Positions 36,193 to 45,538 of a stretch of 64,000 bases of DNA are shown piece by piece. Below the pieces are notes generated by a model. The model ran no database searches. It saw only the letters and a list, made by a program, of their open reading frames with translations, and was not told the origin of the DNA. Source of the stretch: an uncultured Methanolobus sp. (GTDB lineage: Archaea > Halobacteriota > Methanosarcinia > Methanosarcinales > Methanosarcinaceae); the NCBI RefSeq assembly GCF_963667555.1, contig NZ_OY763421.1, positions 885,562 through 949,561 of the forward strand. Reading direction: 5' to 3'. The translations under genes were made by a program, and so were the position numbers. Numbering within the stretch: the stretch's first letter is position 1; the number at the start of each line of letters is the position of its first letter.

Positions 36193-37749
36193 TTAGTTAT
36201 AATCGTCCGGATCGATCTCATCATCATATTGTGATTCAATTTGTGGTTCTATCTGTGACTCTATAATAGTACCCTTTCCTATAAGCAGGTTATATGAATC
36301 ATTTGCTTCATTGTATTTGACAAGGACATTGAATATTTTGATGATACTACCATATGGTACTTTTGTGAGAACTTCGTTGTCTTCAGAAAGGTTGTGGGCA
36401 GGGATCACAGCGTAGACCGCCTTTTTAGAAGTACCGTCACATACACGGAAAAGCATGTATTTTTCGTCCCCAAGGTCTCCTGACATTACAGAACCCGCAA
36501 CATTGATGCGTTTTTTGTTGTGTTTTTCTATTTGTGACAGGCGGGCAAACTTTGATTTCACAGGTATCTCTATGAAATGTTTTGCAAGTTTGTCCTTTCT
36601 TAGAATTGCATAAGAGTATTTTATGTCAGTATTGATATAACGGTAAGGTTCATCACACTCAGCAAGCATTTCCATTAGTCTTGTTGTTTCGATGTCCTTT
36701 TTCTGCTCAAAGCTCCAGCAGCTTTCAAGACTGCATTCTCCTGACCACAGGAATGTACAGGGACTATAGATCCTGACACCCATTTTCTTCAGCATGATAG
36801 TGATCCTGCGCAGATCGGTCGAATTCTTCTTGTCAGCGGGTTCAATGATTATGATATTCCCATCTTCTGAGAGCTTTTCAGACATGCTTTTTACAAGATC
36901 GGCTTTTTCCTGAAGACTCATATCTTTCATTTCATTCAGCACATTGGAAAATACAATGAGATCGATATTATCAGGCAGCTTTTCAATATCAAGTTTTGAT
37001 ACATCTGTCCTTATGGGCTCTCTGACAGTTACATTTGATTTGCTGGCTGCGTATTGTGGCACCAGGAAATTATAAGCCTCGATATTCTCATCAAAAAGTT
37101 CAACGGAGTATACCTCTGCTTTGTGATCGTCCAGACGGTTGTACATATCGATAAGGGCTAAAGGAATAGTTCCTGGACCGCTTCCTACATCCAGTATCCT
37201 CATGCGGGTCTTTAACAGCCCGTCCTTTGCCATTTCATAGAGCAGATGCTGGAACTGAATATAGTAGACCGGGAACTGGTATGCCAGATAGCCAAGTATA
37301 CTATAGCCAGTTTCATAACTAATATTTCTGGAACTGCTTTCATTCCAGTAGCTGGCTTTCTGCATGCGTATGGCTTTTCTGATCTTGTCCAGTGTCTGTG
37401 TGTCATCCCAGCTTTTGCCTGTCTTTTTCTCGATATATTGTTCGATAAGACGCTCAAGTTTTCTGGAAACTGCGGCAGATTTAAAGAACTTCTCATTCTT
37501 TTTGAGCTCATCTTCACTGAGTATCATCTGCCTGGAAGGAGATGCACGGATAATTCTATAATCATCATTTTCAGGAATTATATCAGCACCCAGGTCGAAA
37601 AGAACAGGTGTGAGTGTTTGGTGTATTTGCTGGAGGGACGCTTCTTCTTTCAGATAATCCCTTAATTCCGATAGCATGAATTCCTGTTTCATACGTGAAA
37701 CATATTTGAATGTGGATATGATCTCCCTGTCTGACATTAATGGATTCAT
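36193..37749 (-). CDS. Rsm22/METTL17-type ribosome-associated methyltransferase
   Basis: 518 residues. A helical N-terminal domain, then a Rossmann methyltransferase core with motif I ILDVGSGPGTIPLAL and the post-motif VFSNVLNEM, then a cysteine cluster C331 (CTFLWSG), C339 and C344 (ECSLESCW), which in METTL17 and Rsm22 belong to a [4Fe-4S] site. A C-terminal OB-like domain follows, ending in an acidic tail with IESQ/IEPQ repeats. Mitochondrial relatives bind the small ribosomal subunit during assembly. Operonic with the U32 protein. Catalytic activity is not assured, since some relatives have lost it. Confidence 0.82.
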   Translation of the reverse strand: MNPLMSDREIISTFKYVSRMKQEFMLSELRDYLKEEASLQQIHQTLTPVLFDLGADIIPENDDYRIIRASPSRQMILSEDELKKNEKFFKSAAVSRKLERLIEQYIEKKTGKSWDDTQTLDKIRKAIRMQKASYWNESSSRNISYETGYSILGYLAYQFPVYYIQFQHLLYEMAKDGLLKTRMRILDVGSGPGTIPLALIDMYNRLDDHKAEVYSVELFDENIEAYNFLVPQYAASKSNVTVREPIRTDVSKLDIEKLPDNIDLIVFSNVLNEMKDMSLQEKADLVKSMSEKLSEDGNIIIIEPADKKNSTDLRRITIMLKKMGVRIYSPCTFLWSGECSLESCWSFEQKKDIETTRLMEMLAECDEPYRYINTDIKYSYAILRKDKLAKHFIEIPVKSKFARLSQIEKHNKKRINVAGSVMSGDLGDEKYMLFRVCDGTSKKAVYAVIPAHNLSEDNEVLTKVPYGSIIKIFNVLVKYNEANDSYNLLIGKGTIIESQIEPQIESQYDDEIDPDDYN

Positions 37750-38010
37750 AGCCTGTTACCCATGATAAATATGGTGATGAAATGATGAGGAAAAAGGAGA
37801 GGTAAATCAGGAAAGGTTCCTATGTTACTCATTAAGCTATTAACCATTATTCATTCCCGCTACATTTATATAGTATATTGATGTAGTCAAATTCAGTTGT
37901 CTTAAAACAAGTAAATTGGACTACCTCCAAAGATCATGGCAACAAGTATCAGTTAAATGTATATATGCTCCCTTTGGACGAGGGATAAATCATTTAAAAG
38001 GACTGTCTAC

Positions 38011-38328
38011 ATGGAATCACAAAAACCATTGTTCCAGAAAATACTTCAAAAAGCACGGGAATCCATTCTTAATTTCGACAGCACTGAGGCTGAATCTGCT
38101 GTAAGGGAAGCAGTAGATGCCGGCATGGACCCTGTCGACCTTATAGAGCTTGGATTCATTGAGGGAATGAAAGAAATTGGAGATAGATATGAGAAGGGCG
38201 ACGTTCCTCTTTTACATATATTCGCTGCCTCCAGAATTATGGAAAAAGGTGTTTCTCTTCTCAAATGCTGTGCAAATGAGAACAAACTTGACCTGAAAAT
38301 GTTCGGTAATATTGCCATGAATGCATAA
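38011..38328 (+). CDS. Stand-alone corrinoid-protein cap domain
   Basis: 105 residues. It matches the N-terminal four-helix cap (B12-binding_2) of methyltransferase corrinoid proteins such as MtaC/MtbC: ESAVREAVDAGMDPVDLIELGFIEGMKEIGDRYEKGDVPLLHIFAASRIMEKGVSLL. Full proteins of this family run to about 210-220 residues and continue into a Rossmann domain with DxHxxG that binds cobalamin. Here the chain ends after the cap, with a stop that is part of a terminator hairpin, so the loss is not a recent frameshift. It may be a degenerate or regulatory cap. ATG follows aaaaggactgtctac. Confidence 0.8.
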   Translation: MESQKPLFQKILQKARESILNFDSTEAESAVREAVDAGMDPVDLIELGFIEGMKEIGDRYEKGDVPLLHIFAASRIMEKGVSLLKCCANENKLDLKMFGNIAMNA

Positions 38329-38361
38329 GGCAGACTCCGATTCTGCCTTATGTTCTTTTTT
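38324..38361 (+). terminator. Strong terminator overlapping the cap-domain stop
   Basis: Perfect 11-bp stem CATAAGGCAGA-ctccgat-TCTGCCTTATG (38324-38352) followed by ttctttttt. The stop codon TAA is inside the left arm. Confidence 0.85.
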
Positions 38362-38404
38362 CCTACTGTAACATTTATTACGGATAAGTTTCCATCTTTT
38401 TATT

Positions 38405-38806
38405 ATGGGAAGCTCTTCCATTAATGAAAACACCCTGATGAGACGATCGGACATCCTAATCGCTGATGGGAACTATGAGGAAGCCATATCCTGCCTGGAT
38501 ATGGTCCTTAAAGAAAAACCGGATGACGAAGAAGCTCTTTCCATGAAAGGACTGGCTTTATGTCTTAAAGGCGAAATTGAAAAGGGAATCGATATTCTGG
38601 AAGAGGCGCTTGCAATAGACCCATTTTCAAAGAAAGTCCTTATCATTTTTGCAGATGCGTGCCTTCATTCATCCATGCCGGAGAGATCCCTGGAGATCCT
38701 TGACAGGGCTATAAGTTACTATCCCGATGATGACGGCTTCCTTATGCTCAAAGCCACTATACTGGGAGCTTTGAAAAGGAATGCCATAGATTCTTATTTC
38801 AACTGA
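38405..38806 (+). CDS. Tetratricopeptide-repeat protein
   Basis: 133 residues made up of about three TPR units: ADGNYEEAISCLDMVLKEKPDDEEAL, LKGEIEKGIDILEEALAIDPFSKKVL and PERSLEILDRAISYYPDDDGFLMLKA. TPRs mediate protein-protein contact; the partner is unknown. The ATG follows closely on a T/A-rich stretch without a ribosome site, as in short-leader archaeal mRNAs. Confidence 0.82.
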   Translation: MGSSSINENTLMRRSDILIADGNYEEAISCLDMVLKEKPDDEEALSMKGLALCLKGEIEKGIDILEEALAIDPFSKKVLIIFADACLHSSMPERSLEILDRAISYYPDDDGFLMLKATILGALKRNAIDSYFN

Positions 38807-38852
38807 CACAGGTCATTAGTTATTTATGTAAACACTTTCTATTTATTTACAT

Positions 38853-39959
38853 ATGAGCTGGTATGTAATAGATGTGATAGATAAGGCTGTGGAAAGGACA
38901 CGCAGCTTTCTTTTTGAGCCTTTTGACATTACTAAATGGCTGAAACTTGCAATTATAGTATTTTTCATAGGAGGATCTGGAGGTTTCAATAGCGGCGGGA
39001 ACGGAGGTTCGTATGACACCTCGGGTGCTGACTCCGACCTATCATGGATCCCTGATAGTTTAACAGATTTTATGAGTGGTTTATCTCACCACATATCGTC
39101 AGTTTCTGACACAACGATGGTAATTGCTCTTGTTTTATTTTTGCTGCTGATCTTTGCAATAGCTATTATCCTGGGGTATATAGGAAGCACAATGGAATTC
39201 GTGCTGGTGGAATCACTTGTAAGCAATGATGTAAGGGTGCGTGAATACTTCAAAAAGTATATGGGCAAAGGTCTTGCACTTTACATCCTGCGTCTTATAA
39301 TAGTACTGATAGTGGTACTGATGGTTATTCTGATCATAGCAATATTGACTTTGCCTTTCATGTTCCTTGCAGCAGAAGGTGGCTCAGGTCCATCCGGAGC
39401 ATTAGGGATAATCGGCCTGATCTTTGCGATCATTGCTGCAATCCTTTTATTTATCGTTGTTTTAGGAATACTTGATTCATTCATAAGCATGGCAATTCCA
39501 GTTTCCATGTATCAGGGTTCAGGTCTGTTCTCTGCAATTGGAAGTGTATTCAGGCAATTTAGAGTTGACTGGAAGCAAATGGTCATTTACTGGATAGGAC
39601 GCGGCATCCTTGGTTTTGCTGTCGCTATTATGGCAGGAATTTTAGGTCTGATAATACTCGTAATTTTGTTGTTGATCTTAGGAGTTATCGACCTTGGATT
39701 ATACTTTGTTCTTAAGATGATACTCTCCGGAACTGTATTATGGTCGCTGCTAATAGCAGTAGTGATCGTGGAGTTACTGCTTCTGAGCTTCACATCAGCC
39801 ATTATCAGGATGCCATTTGCCATATTCATGAAGTATCACATGTTGAGTTTCCTGGAATTATGGTATCAACTCAAAATGCCAATGTTCGATGAACATTACC
39901 ATATCCCAGGCAACGGTTCAGGTCAGTGGATCGAAGAAGCTGTGATTCCTGAAGATTAA
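38853..39959 (+). CDS. Multi-pass membrane protein (DUF7544-like)
   Basis: 368 residues with about five or six transmembrane helices in two bundles, separated by a glycine/serine-rich extracellular loop near residues 45-75 (GGSGGFNSGGNGGSYDTSG). The conserved N-terminus MSWYVIDVIDKAVERTRSFLFEPFDITKWLKLA and the C-terminal FMKYHMLSFLELW match a family seen in haloarchaea and methanogens with no known function. The start ATG has only a TATA-like stretch before it, so the mRNA is probably leaderless. Confidence 0.75.
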   Translation: MSWYVIDVIDKAVERTRSFLFEPFDITKWLKLAIIVFFIGGSGGFNSGGNGGSYDTSGADSDLSWIPDSLTDFMSGLSHHISSVSDTTMVIALVLFLLLIFAIAIILGYIGSTMEFVLVESLVSNDVRVREYFKKYMGKGLALYILRLIIVLIVVLMVILIIAILTLPFMFLAAEGGSGPSGALGIIGLIFAIIAAILLFIVVLGILDSFISMAIPVSMYQGSGLFSAIGSVFRQFRVDWKQMVIYWIGRGILGFAVAIMAGILGLIILVILLLILGVIDLGLYFVLKMILSGTVLWSLLIAVVIVELLLLSFTSAIIRMPFAIFMKYHMLSFLELWYQLKMPMFDEHYHIPGNGSGQWIEEAVIPED

Positions 39960-40053
39960 TATAATGAATGATCAAAGGCAACATTAATTGCCTTTATTAT
40001 TTTATTATATATTATTTTATTTTATGTAATTTTGTTTTAGTTTATTTTAGTTT

Positions 40054-40105
40054 GGCTCTGTAGATCTTTTTATCAATTCGAGTGACACAAACATTGTTTT
40101 TTTAC
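40054..40105 (+). repeat. Remnant of a MITE-like repeat terminus
   Basis: ggctctgtagatc (40054) followed by gagtgacacaaacattg matches the left end of copy B (gcgctgtagagat ... gagtgacacgaacgttg). The hairpins are absent, so only the end survives. Confidence 0.55.
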
Positions 40106-40142
40106 CGGATAACTGATATTCTCTGCCGGCGTTTCAGGTACT

Positions 40143-40721
40143 ATGAAAAAAGTGATACTTGCATCTGCATCTCCCAGAAGAAGTGAGCTGCTTTCCACAC
40201 TTATAGGTCCGGTCTTTGAAGTCATAGTGAGTTCCTATGACGAGAAGACAGTTGAGAAGCTGACTCCTGTTGATCAGGTGATGCACCATTCAAGAGAAAA
40301 AGCACTCGATGTTGCAGAGAAACTGGATGAAGGTATTGTAATTTCTGCTGATACTGTTGTTGTGTGTGACGGAGATATCATGGGTAAACCAATTGATCCT
40401 GATGATGCAGTAAGGATGCTTCAGAAGCTAAGTGGCAAGAAAATACATGCAATATCAGGAATCACTGTAATGGATGTGGCTGCCTGCTCAGAGATCACAG
40501 AACATGAAATCACTTCTATATGGATGCGTAAGATGTCAGGTCCTTTCATCACGAAATATGTCAATACCGGAGAAACTGAAGGAAAAGCCGGTGCCTTTGC
40601 AATTCAGGGAAAAGGTGCAATACTTGTTGAAAGAATAGAAGGTGACTTTTTCAATGTGGTTGGACTTCCGCTTTACAGGTTGGCTCATATGCTTGAAGAA
40701 TTTGGGATTGATGTACTCTAA
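40143..40721 (+). CDS. Maf-family nucleotide pyrophosphatase
   Basis: 192 residues. Maf proteins hydrolyse non-canonical or dTTP/UTP nucleotides to monophosphates, cleaning the nucleotide pool. Motifs: ILASASPRRSELLS at the N-terminus, ISADTVVVCDGDIMGKP with the catalytic aspartate, and YVNTGETEGKAGAFAIQGKGAILVERIEGDFFNVVGLPL at the C-terminus. Length is typical. ATG follows aggtact. Single gene. Confidence 0.93.
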   Translation: MKKVILASASPRRSELLSTLIGPVFEVIVSSYDEKTVEKLTPVDQVMHHSREKALDVAEKLDEGIVISADTVVVCDGDIMGKPIDPDDAVRMLQKLSGKKIHAISGITVMDVAACSEITEHEITSIWMRKMSGPFITKYVNTGETEGKAGAFAIQGKGAILVERIEGDFFNVVGLPLYRLAHMLEEFGIDVL

Positions 40722-40754
40722 AATATAAAATAAGACTATAAAATAAGACTCAAA

Positions 40755-41101
40755 AGATTGTAGAAATCCTGTCATTAAAGCCTAAAGGAAACAGCAAATT
40801 GATTCCTTGCAGATCATGAATAACTTGATTTGTCCCGAAAGGTCCGGCGAAGCCGGCGTTTTTCCATCAGAAAAAACAAAATGTTCAGCAAACGGCTTGT
40901 ACTTTTTTCTCAGGATCTCTGTAGAATTTCTGCAAAAATCTCAATATGTATTTAATAATTTATTGAACTATATTCTATTCAGAAATATAGGAATGTGCCG
41001 CCTTCGGCGTATGTATTCTTTGGTTTTAGTTTAATAGTTGTTTTTGTGGATAAAAAAGCAAGTTTTATGTCAGTCATGTAAACAGGATTTCGACAGAGCC
41101 C
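40755..41101 (-). repeat. MITE-like intergenic repeat, copy E
   Basis: Left terminus tgtagaaatcctgtcatt (near 40759), hairpin 2 tccggcgaagccggcg (near 40843), hairpin 1 ccgccttcggcg (near 40996), right terminus aggatttcgacagagccc (41084-41101). The two ends are inverted copies of ggctctgtNgaaatcctg. At about 347 bp this is one of the most complete copies. Confidence 0.82.
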
Positions 41102-41162
41102 TATAAAAACTAAAAGAAATACCAATGTGTAAAAAAAAAGAAAAGATAGCCGATCTTTATGA

Positions 41163-42116
41163 TCAGCAATCCTTTTTCCAGCGTCTCAGAATTCCCATTG
41201 CACAGATCATTGCAACAATGACTACCGGTGCTTTAAATCCGGGACTTTCTTCTTCTGTGTTATCTGCAGTTGTTTCTTCCACTGCTTCATCTTCTGTGAC
41301 TTCTTCCACAGGTGTTGAAGATGCTACAAGAGTATATGTTTTAGGAGTTTCCAGTTTAAGGTCATGCAGTTTTATTGAAGATGTGGTCGCTGCGCTGGAA
41401 GTAATTTCTCCGTCCACAATGACATCCACATAGAAGCTATAAGATTGATCAGCAGGAACTGTCATTCTCACAGTAGCTCTTGTCTTCTGGTTATTTTCAA
41501 GATTGGAGGCAATTGCACTGCCTGTGTACCTTGTGTAATCATCAACAATTGCTGTGACAACCACAGTTATCTTATTTGCCTCATCTCCCTGGTTGTAAAT
41601 GCCTGGTGATGCTTCAAATATAATATCTTCACCATAGTTCGTTGCCTGAATGGTTTCGATCATAAGGTCAGTAAGAATTACATTTGGTATATCATCTGTT
41701 ACTTCACTTACCAGATGGACATGAGTTGTAGATTCATCTACAAGGCTGCCGTCTTCAAACAGCTCGATAACCACAAGTTGATCTCCGCTCTTTGGGACAT
41801 TGAAGGAAATTGTCTTGTAAGATTGCTCCTGTGCTTTCAGGTAGCCAACACTTTCCTCATGCTCGGCAATGATAAGATTTGTAGAATAATCCTTTGCTTT
41901 CACTTTCAGGGAAAGTGAACCAGTGTCAGTGTCCAATGGGTTCTTTATGTAAGCTGTCACTTTAAGTTCGAACACTTCGCCGTCAGGTGTGGACATTACA
42001 TCCACATTGGTGATAATTGGGTGTGGCGTCTCTTCTATCATATTCTGATTAATGCATCCGCTGGAGATACAAAAGGCAAAAATGAAAAAGAAAAGCAGAA
42101 GGTTCATAACTTTCAT
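41163..42116 (-). CDS. Lipoprotein with beta-sandwich repeats and PGF-CTERM-like tail
   Basis: 317 residues. N-terminal signal with lipobox ISSGC, then CARDB-like beta domains (EVFELKVTAYIKNPLDTDTGSLSLKV; DIIFEASPGIYNQGDEANKITVVV), an acidic Glu/Thr linker (VEEVTEDEAVEETTADNTEE), and a C-terminal tripartite signal: ESPGF, a hydrophobic helix and RRWKK. The last resembles PGF-CTERM, which is removed by archaeosortase A with lipid attachment. Having both a lipobox and a sorting tail is unusual. Upstream gene (42125) encodes another lipoprotein 8 bp away, so they form an operon. Confidence 0.75.
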   Translation of the reverse strand: MKVMNLLLFFFIFAFCISSGCINQNMIEETPHPIITNVDVMSTPDGEVFELKVTAYIKNPLDTDTGSLSLKVKAKDYSTNLIIAEHEESVGYLKAQEQSYKTISFNVPKSGDQLVVIELFEDGSLVDESTTHVHLVSEVTDDIPNVILTDLMIETIQATNYGEDIIFEASPGIYNQGDEANKITVVVTAIVDDYTRYTGSAIASNLENNQKTRATVRMTVPADQSYSFYVDVIVDGEITSSAATTSSIKLHDLKLETPKTYTLVASSTPVEEVTEDEAVEETTADNTEEESPGFKAPVVIVAMICAMGILRRWKKDC

Positions 42117-42124
42117 GTTATCGC

Positions 42125-42934
42125 CTACAGCTTAACTGTCAGTATAAGTGTCTGCTCATCTACGACATTGTCGCCGTACATAAGTTTAACATAGACATCC
42201 GTTTCCCCGTTTGGAGCATCGCTCTTCACAGGTATCTGTATACCCTTGGTATATGATGTTCCGCTTCTTGCCATAGCTTCATTGATCTCCATTGAAGCGT
42301 CATCAGCAATGAGCTCGTTGTCTACATCAAATTCAACAGTCAGAAGACCTGCTGGTATTGTGCTCTGCCCATGGTTCTTTACAGAGAATGATAATGTTGC
42401 ATTTGCACCTTTCTTAAGTTCCCAGGTTTCAGATGTTGTTGTACGTAATGAACTCATGTTCTCAACAAATCCAAGGAACTGGAGCTGCACATCAGGCATT
42501 ATTGTCACTTCAACAGGCACTGACTTTGTCTTTGTTATCTGCTTGCCTTCAGCATCCATTCCTGAGAGATAACTAACTGTTACGGCAGAGTCATTCACAT
42601 CTGTGTCAAATGCCGATGCTGTTATTTTTGCATTAAGGATAGATGACTGTGCAGTTGCTTCCTTTCCTGCGATATTAACTGAGCCTGTTCCTGTAACGCT
42701 GAATGGTATGAAACCTGCTACCAGTACATTCTCAATTGCCTGTGTATCATTGTTCGTTACTGTAAGCGATATGTCCTGCTCCTGGAATTCTTTAATAACT
42801 ACAGGACTGGTGCTGACAAATACATTGTCAGGGCTGACCGGGTCGGCCGGCTGCACCGTGTCTGTACATCCGGATACCAGCACCATTGCCAGTATGGACA
42901 TCGCTATGATCATCTTTCGGACTAGTTCTGTCAT
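42125..42934 (-). CDS. Secreted lipoprotein with CARDB-like domains
   Basis: 269 residues. Signal peptide with lipobox LVSGC (cysteine near residue 23), then two beta-sandwich domains (FQEQDISLTVTNNDTQAIENVLV; GANATLSFSVKNHGQSTIPAGLLTV), with NxS/T sequons. Likely displayed on the cell surface. ATG follows gtgaggtagatat, a strong ribosome site. First gene of a two-gene operon with the PGF-CTERM-like lipoprotein. Ligand or partner unknown. Confidence 0.75.
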   Translation of the reverse strand: MTELVRKMIIAMSILAMVLVSGCTDTVQPADPVSPDNVFVSTSPVVIKEFQEQDISLTVTNNDTQAIENVLVAGFIPFSVTGTGSVNIAGKEATAQSSILNAKITASAFDTDVNDSAVTVSYLSGMDAEGKQITKTKSVPVEVTIMPDVQLQFLGFVENMSSLRTTTSETWELKKGANATLSFSVKNHGQSTIPAGLLTVEFDVDNELIADDASMEINEAMARSGTSYTKGIQIPVKSDAPNGETDVYVKLMYGDNVVDEQTLILTVKL

Positions 42935-43116
42935 ATATATCTACCTCACTTCTGAAAGTACTCAAAAGTTTAAATATTCTTTGTTATTTTTTTCAATAGA
43001 TATAATAATTTTTATTTAAAAATAAGCAGAGGATGATTTATTTCCGGCCATTTTTGAATTAGTTTCTTATGCTCGGCATTCATATACGAATAAGAAGCAA
43101 TTATCAGAGGTTAGAT

Positions 43117-44160
43117 ATGTCTGTTTTTACTGCAAAAGAAAGGTTTATTCACTCTCTTGAAGGAAAGGAGGTGGATAAAGTTCCAGTTTGTTCTGTCACA
43201 CAAACCGGAGTTGTCGAGCTTATGGAACTTACAGGTGCGAAGTGGCCGCAGGCTCACTATGATCCCGAGATGATGGCAAGTCTTGCAATTTCTGCTCATG
43301 AGATCACCGGACTTGAAGCTGTAAGATTTCCCTTTTGTACCACAGTGATAGCTGAAACCCTTGGATGTACCTTTGATGAAGGTTCCATTGACACACAACC
43401 TTATCAGCTGGATTTTCCGTGTAAAACTAAAGAAGATGCAGCAAACTTCTCAGTTCCTGCTGACCTGGCAGAAAGCAGAAGAATAAAGATCATGCTGCAG
43501 GCAGCAGAGCTTATCAGGAGCAGAATAGGGGATGATATGCCATTAATTGCAGGAATGATAGGGCCGGCAGCAATTGCATTCTATCTGGCAGGTGCTAACA
43601 ATTACCTGCGCTGGTGCATCACAGAGCCGCAGCTATTAAAGCGCCTCATGAAACTGGGTACCGAGGTGTGCATCGAATATTCAAATCTGCTCTTTGAAAA
43701 AGGAGTTGATGCTGTGGTGATAATTGACTCTGAAGCAGGGCCTGATCTCTTCCCACCACCACTGTTCACTGAACTTGTGCTTCCTGAGTATCGCCTGCTG
43801 ACCGCAGGTATGAAAGGGCACAAAATTTTGCATATATGCGGTGATGCCACAGACATTCTTGATGGAATGGCTGATTCCGGATTTGAAGGCCTTAGCATCG
43901 AGGAAAGGACTGATCTTGCATACGCAAAGAGCATTGTAGGGGGCAGAGCTTGCCTTATTGGTAATGTTTCACCGGCTGCCACTCTTTTATCAAAGTCCGC
44001 AGAACAGATAAAACGAGAAGCAAAACAATGCATTGAGGATGGGGCAGGTATCCTTGCTCCCGGTTGTGGTATAGCTCCACGCACACCGGTTGAGAACATC
44101 AAGGCCTTTGTAGCTGCCAGGGATGAATATTATGAGGGGCATGAGGAACATGATGCATAG
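43117..44160 (+). CDS. Methylcobamide:CoM methyltransferase (MtaA/MtbA family)
   Basis: 347 residues of the UroD-fold methyltransferases. The zinc ligands are H239 and C241 (ILHICGDAT) and C317 (APGCGI), the pattern used by MtaA/MtbA to activate coenzyme M thiolate before it takes the methyl group from a corrinoid protein. Typical blocks: AKERFIHSLEGKEVDKVPVCS, IGPAAIAFYLAG, IIDSEAGPDLFPPPLF. Exact substrate pathway (methanol, methylamine or methylsulfide) cannot be told. Start at ATG 43117, since cagaggttagat precedes it; the upstream ATG at 43069 has no ribosome site. Confidence 0.9.
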   Translation: MSVFTAKERFIHSLEGKEVDKVPVCSVTQTGVVELMELTGAKWPQAHYDPEMMASLAISAHEITGLEAVRFPFCTTVIAETLGCTFDEGSIDTQPYQLDFPCKTKEDAANFSVPADLAESRRIKIMLQAAELIRSRIGDDMPLIAGMIGPAAIAFYLAGANNYLRWCITEPQLLKRLMKLGTEVCIEYSNLLFEKGVDAVVIIDSEAGPDLFPPPLFTELVLPEYRLLTAGMKGHKILHICGDATDILDGMADSGFEGLSIEERTDLAYAKSIVGGRACLIGNVSPAATLLSKSAEQIKREAKQCIEDGAGILAPGCGIAPRTPVENIKAFVAARDEYYEGHEEHDA

Positions 44161-44235
44161 TAGCAGGATTAGAAGACTACGATGTTACGTTTTTAGATTA
44201 ATCCTGAATTTTTCCTTTTGATTGATTCCGATTTC

Positions 44236-44560
44236 GGCTCTGTAGAAATCCTGCCATTGAAAGTTAAAGGTAAGAAGAAAACTGAGTCAGTACAGATTAT
44301 GAATTTCCAGAATTGTCCCGAAGGGTCCGGCGAAGCCGGCGCTTTCCCACCAAAAAATACAAATTTATCCATAATATCTGGGAAGGCATTCTTCGAAGGA
44401 CTTTGTAGAATTCTCTGTATAAATGCAATTATCTTCTGTATAGAATCATAGCAATGTGCCGCCTTCGGCGGATGGTTGCTTTGTTTTTAGCTTGCAAATT
44501 GTGTTTTGGAACTAAAAAACAAAGTTCATGTCACCAATATATACTGTATTTTTCAAAGCC
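44236..44560 (-). repeat. MITE-like intergenic repeat, copy F
   Basis: Left terminus ggctctgtagaaatcctgcc (44236), hairpin 2 tccggcgaagccggcg (near 44327), hairpin 1 ccgccttcggcgg (near 44459), then agtttt-rich right arm with a decayed end near 44560. Confidence 0.8.
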
Positions 44561-44626
44561 GATTTACATATTATTTTTATTCAATAATCGCCATATTATA
44601 TGCAGCCTTAAAAGAGGTTTTATTGA

Positions 44627-45538
44627 TTGAAAGGATGGATACTGTATAAAACTGCTCAGAATTCTCTGAGCCCGGATGCTTATGAAATTCATCGGCTGAT
44701 AGAAACTGCGGAAAAAAAAGGCATCGATATTGAGGTCGTGTCACCTGACCAGTTCGATCTTCTGGTAACAAGGGAAGACCGCAAAAGCATATTGCTAAAT
44801 GGTGAAGTGGTACCTCTGCCAGATTTTCTTTTGCCGCGCATGGGTGCAGGTACTTCTTATTTTGGAATGGCTGTTATACGGCATCTGGAAAAACTAGGAG
44901 TATATATCGTAAACTCTGCACAGTCTATTGATACTGTAAAGGACAAACTTTATTCCCAGCAGATACTTGCCGGTAACAATATTCCTGTGCCACGCACTAT
45001 GCTTGGGAAGTATCCTATTGATGATTCTCTTGTGGAAAAATACCTGAGTTTTCCTCTTGTGGTCAAAACACTTTCCGGTTCCATGGGAAAAGGGATCTTT
45101 CTATGTGATAACAAATCGCAGTTCAACGATCTGATGGGACTTATACATGTAACAAATCCGAAACTGAACATCATTCTTCAGGAATTCATTAAAAGTAGTC
45201 ATGGAAAGGATCTCAGGGTCTTTGTTGTGGGAGGAAGACCAATAGCCTGTATCGAGCGGACTTCCAGTGATAACAATTTCAAAGCCAATTATTCCCGGGG
45301 AGGGCAGGTTGCCAGGTTCACAATGACACCTGAGGTAAAATGGCTTGCAACAGAGACTGCAAGATTGTTCGGGCTTGATATAGCAGGTATTGACCTTCTT
45401 TTTGATGGAAAACATTTCAGGGTTTGTGAGGCAAATTCATCTCCTGGTTTTAAGGGCATCGAAAGTTGCTGTGATATCGATATTGCTGGTGAGATATACA
45501 ATTTTATCAAGATCCGCCTGGGGCGGTTTGAAGACTAG
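44627..45538 (+). CDS. RimK-like ATP-grasp ligase
   Basis: 303 residues. RimK family: LPRMGAGTSYFGMAVIRHLE, SAQSIDTVKDKLYSQQILAGNNIPVPRTML, the glycine-rich loop VVKTLSGSMGKGI, and the C-terminal metal-binding ELDIAGIDLL...VCEANSSPGF. Relatives add glutamate to coenzyme F420 (CofF), to tetrahydromethanopterin (MptN) or to ribosomal protein S6. In methanogens the first two are likely, but sequence alone does not decide. The TTG start has the ribosome site gaggt about 11 bases upstream. Confidence 0.86.
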   Translation: MKGWILYKTAQNSLSPDAYEIHRLIETAEKKGIDIEVVSPDQFDLLVTREDRKSILLNGEVVPLPDFLLPRMGAGTSYFGMAVIRHLEKLGVYIVNSAQSIDTVKDKLYSQQILAGNNIPVPRTMLGKYPIDDSLVEKYLSFPLVVKTLSGSMGKGIFLCDNKSQFNDLMGLIHVTNPKLNIILQEFIKSSHGKDLRVFVVGGRPIACIERTSSDNNFKANYSRGGQVARFTMTPEVKWLATETARLFGLDIAGIDLLFDGKHFRVCEANSSPGFKGIESCCDIDIAGEIYNFIKIRLGRFED

